Shown here: positions 33,658 to 34,458 of the stretch, piece by piece
Layout: the number at the start of each line of letters is the position of its first letter
Numbering within the stretch: the stretch's first letter is position 1
Source of the DNA: Rheinheimera sp. 1928-s
GTDB lineage: Bacteria > Pseudomonadota > Gammaproteobacteria > Enterobacterales > Alteromonadaceae
DNA: 34,458 nucleotides
Direction: 5' to 3'
Assembly: GCF_029269265.1 (NCBI RefSeq)
Contig: NZ_JARIXP010000005.1
Location: 538,234-572,691 of the forward strand
Position numbers and translations under genes: made by a program
Notes under the pieces: model-generated
Database searches by the model: none
Told to the model about the DNA's origin: nothing
The model's input: the letters and a program-made list of their open reading frames with translations, nothing else

Positions 33658-33849
33658 TTACTCCGACAGTCTATCGACTTTTCGTTCAAGCTCTTGAACC
33701 TGTAATTGAAGCGCCTCAACCTTAAGCTCAAGACTCTTACGGGTTTTGCCATTTTTTAAATGAGCCCTTATCCAATCAGGTAATTCAAATAACTCAATTA
33801 AAAACATCATGACTACTATCGCAGCAAGAAAACTCACCATCTCCCACAT
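33658..33849 (-). CDS. Membrane-anchored coiled-coil protein, 63 aa
   Basis: An N-terminal membrane helix (about residues 5-21) is followed by a basic stretch (HLKNGKTRKS) and a C-terminal heptad pattern LELKVEALQLQVQELERKV that predicts a coiled coil. The shape resembles PspB-like small proteins, but identity is not claimed. GGAG lies before the ATG. An 11-bp AAAGGATGAGC unit is repeated twice directly after the stop. Confidence 0.65.
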   Translation of the reverse strand: MWEMVSFLAAIVVMMFLIELFELPDWIRAHLKNGKTRKSLELKVEALQLQVQELERKVDRLSE

Positions 33850-33935
33850 GTTTGAACTCCATCTATTTAAGTATCGAAACTATGAAAAAACTATGACCAC
33901 CTGCAGGCGCTTGTGAGCGTCACAGGGGCCGCTTG

Positions 33936-34316
33936 TTAGGCGTTTGAAATTTCACGCAAAATTCTCTCAATTTCCGGCCTTGTATACTTGAGCTCAGGAT
34001 CAATGCTGCGATCATCATTTTGATGAAAATACTCGCCAGAATCGAATGCCAAATATACTGAGTAGGCTGGTTCGGATAGTGAGTTTCCGGTCAAACCGAG
34101 ATAATGATCACTCAGCATGAATCCATAGACGTTATTTGCAACAGCATCTGCGAATGGGTAATCAATCTTTTTTTCGTAATATTGGGTTGCGGTGGCTACC
34201 ATAACGTCGTTGCAAAATTCAACAAAGCCGATGTTTTCTTTGGAACAGTAATACAAAGCTTCATCTAGTGTAAGCTCCATGTTCCCAAGTTTTTTGAATA
34301 GGTGCTCGAATTTCAA
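33936..34316 (-). CDS. Hypothetical soluble protein, 126 aa (TTG start)
   Basis: A soluble acidic protein (LTLDEALYYCSKENIGFVEF; DPELKYTRPEIERILREI at the end). No family is recognised. The shape could fit a small immunity-type or cassette-type protein, but this is speculation. The TTG start has GGAG 9 nt upstream; an internal ATG (residue 13) is possible. It is bracketed by CGCTTGTTGGGC before the gene and GCCTAACAAGCG overlapping the stop, the arrangement of an integron cassette. Confidence 0.65.
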   Translation of the reverse strand: MKFEHLFKKLGNMELTLDEALYYCSKENIGFVEFCNDVMVATATQYYEKKIDYPFADAVANNVYGFMLSDHYLGLTGNSLSEPAYSVYLAFDSGEYFHQNDDRSIDPELKYTRPEIERILREISNA

Positions 34317-34351
34317 GCCTTGCTACTCCTAATTTTCCCCGCAAGCGCGAG

Positions 34352-34378
34352 CGACTTGTTGCAAGTCGAGCGCCCAAC
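34352..34378 (-). promoter_or_regulatory. Strong hairpin plus attC-like right core upstream of the 126-aa gene
   Basis: CGACTTG-TTG-CAAGTCG (34352-34368) is a 7-bp hairpin with outer GCGC pairing. It directly follows, on the minus strand, the heptamer GTTGGGC (34372-34378), which fits GTTRRRY. It lies 36 nt or more before the TTG start. Confidence 0.45.
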
Positions 34379-34401
34379 AAGCGCGTTTTTGATGGTGGTT
34401 G

Positions 34402-34458
34402 TTATAAGCTGGTCTCAATTTTTAAGTACTTTTCTTTGCCTAATGAAATGTAATACAG
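34402..34458 (-). CDS. C-terminal end of a protein extending beyond the window
   Basis: The frame is open from the right edge for 18 codons (LYYISLGKEKYLKIETSL) and stops at 34402-34404. Nothing can be said about function. The stop is followed by CAACC, so TAAC again overlaps the stop codon. Confidence 0.5.
   Translation of the reverse strand: MYYISLGKEKYLKIETSL

Overview
The window reads as chromosomal DNA of an aquatic gammaproteobacterium. The gene families, the many small inner-membrane proteins and the lipoproteins resemble Rheinheimera/Alishewanella-type genomes. No rRNA, tRNA or phylogenetic marker gene is present, so the genus is inference. No transposase, integrase, phage gene or CRISPR array was seen. 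Most genes lie on the minus strand.

Region 1 (1-8.6 kb, minus). It starts with a truncated secreted protein. A likely operon follows: a Crp/Fnr-type regulator, a GGDEF diguanylate cyclase and a small unknown protein. A CRP-like dyad (TGTGC-N6-GCACA) lies upstream of the regulator. Next are small membrane proteins, an NTF2-like secreted protein, a GNAT, a secreted alpha/beta hydrolase, a P-loop nucleotide kinase-like protein, and a run of small membrane proteins (DUF2784, DUF2937, DUF2569).

Region 2 (8.6-17.5 kb) is a stress cluster built around a divergent promoter region at 12.7-13.0 kb. To the left run an FAD-dependent oxidoreductase and a P2-type cation ATPase. To the right run a large KatE-type catalase, a ferritin-like protein, a PhnA-like membrane protein and a 23-residue hydrophobic peptide, closed by a clear terminator. 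Peroxide removal, possible iron handling and ion/envelope homeostasis would fit together in one stress response.

Region 3 (17.5-26.8 kb) holds a periplasmic amidohydrolase preceded by a perfectly phased 74-bp tandem duplication. Each repeat copy encodes a 25-codon leader ORF whose stop overlaps the next start (ATGA). The rest is three GNATs, a frameshifted VOC-family lipoprotein gene, a rhodanese-type sulfurtransferase, aminoacyl-histidine dipeptidase (pepD) and an S41-family lipoprotein peptidase.

Region 4 (26.9-34.5 kb) is entirely minus strand and looks accessory. It has a zinc-ribbon protein, a fifth GNAT, a GDPD-like protein that has lost most catalytic residues, a lipoprotein of 11-residue repeats, an SH3-type pseudogene with two frameshifts, a beta-lactamase-family hydrolase, and many small unknown genes. 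At the right edge one unknown ORF is bracketed by sequences that resemble the two core sites of integron attC elements. A decayed cassette array is possible but unproven.
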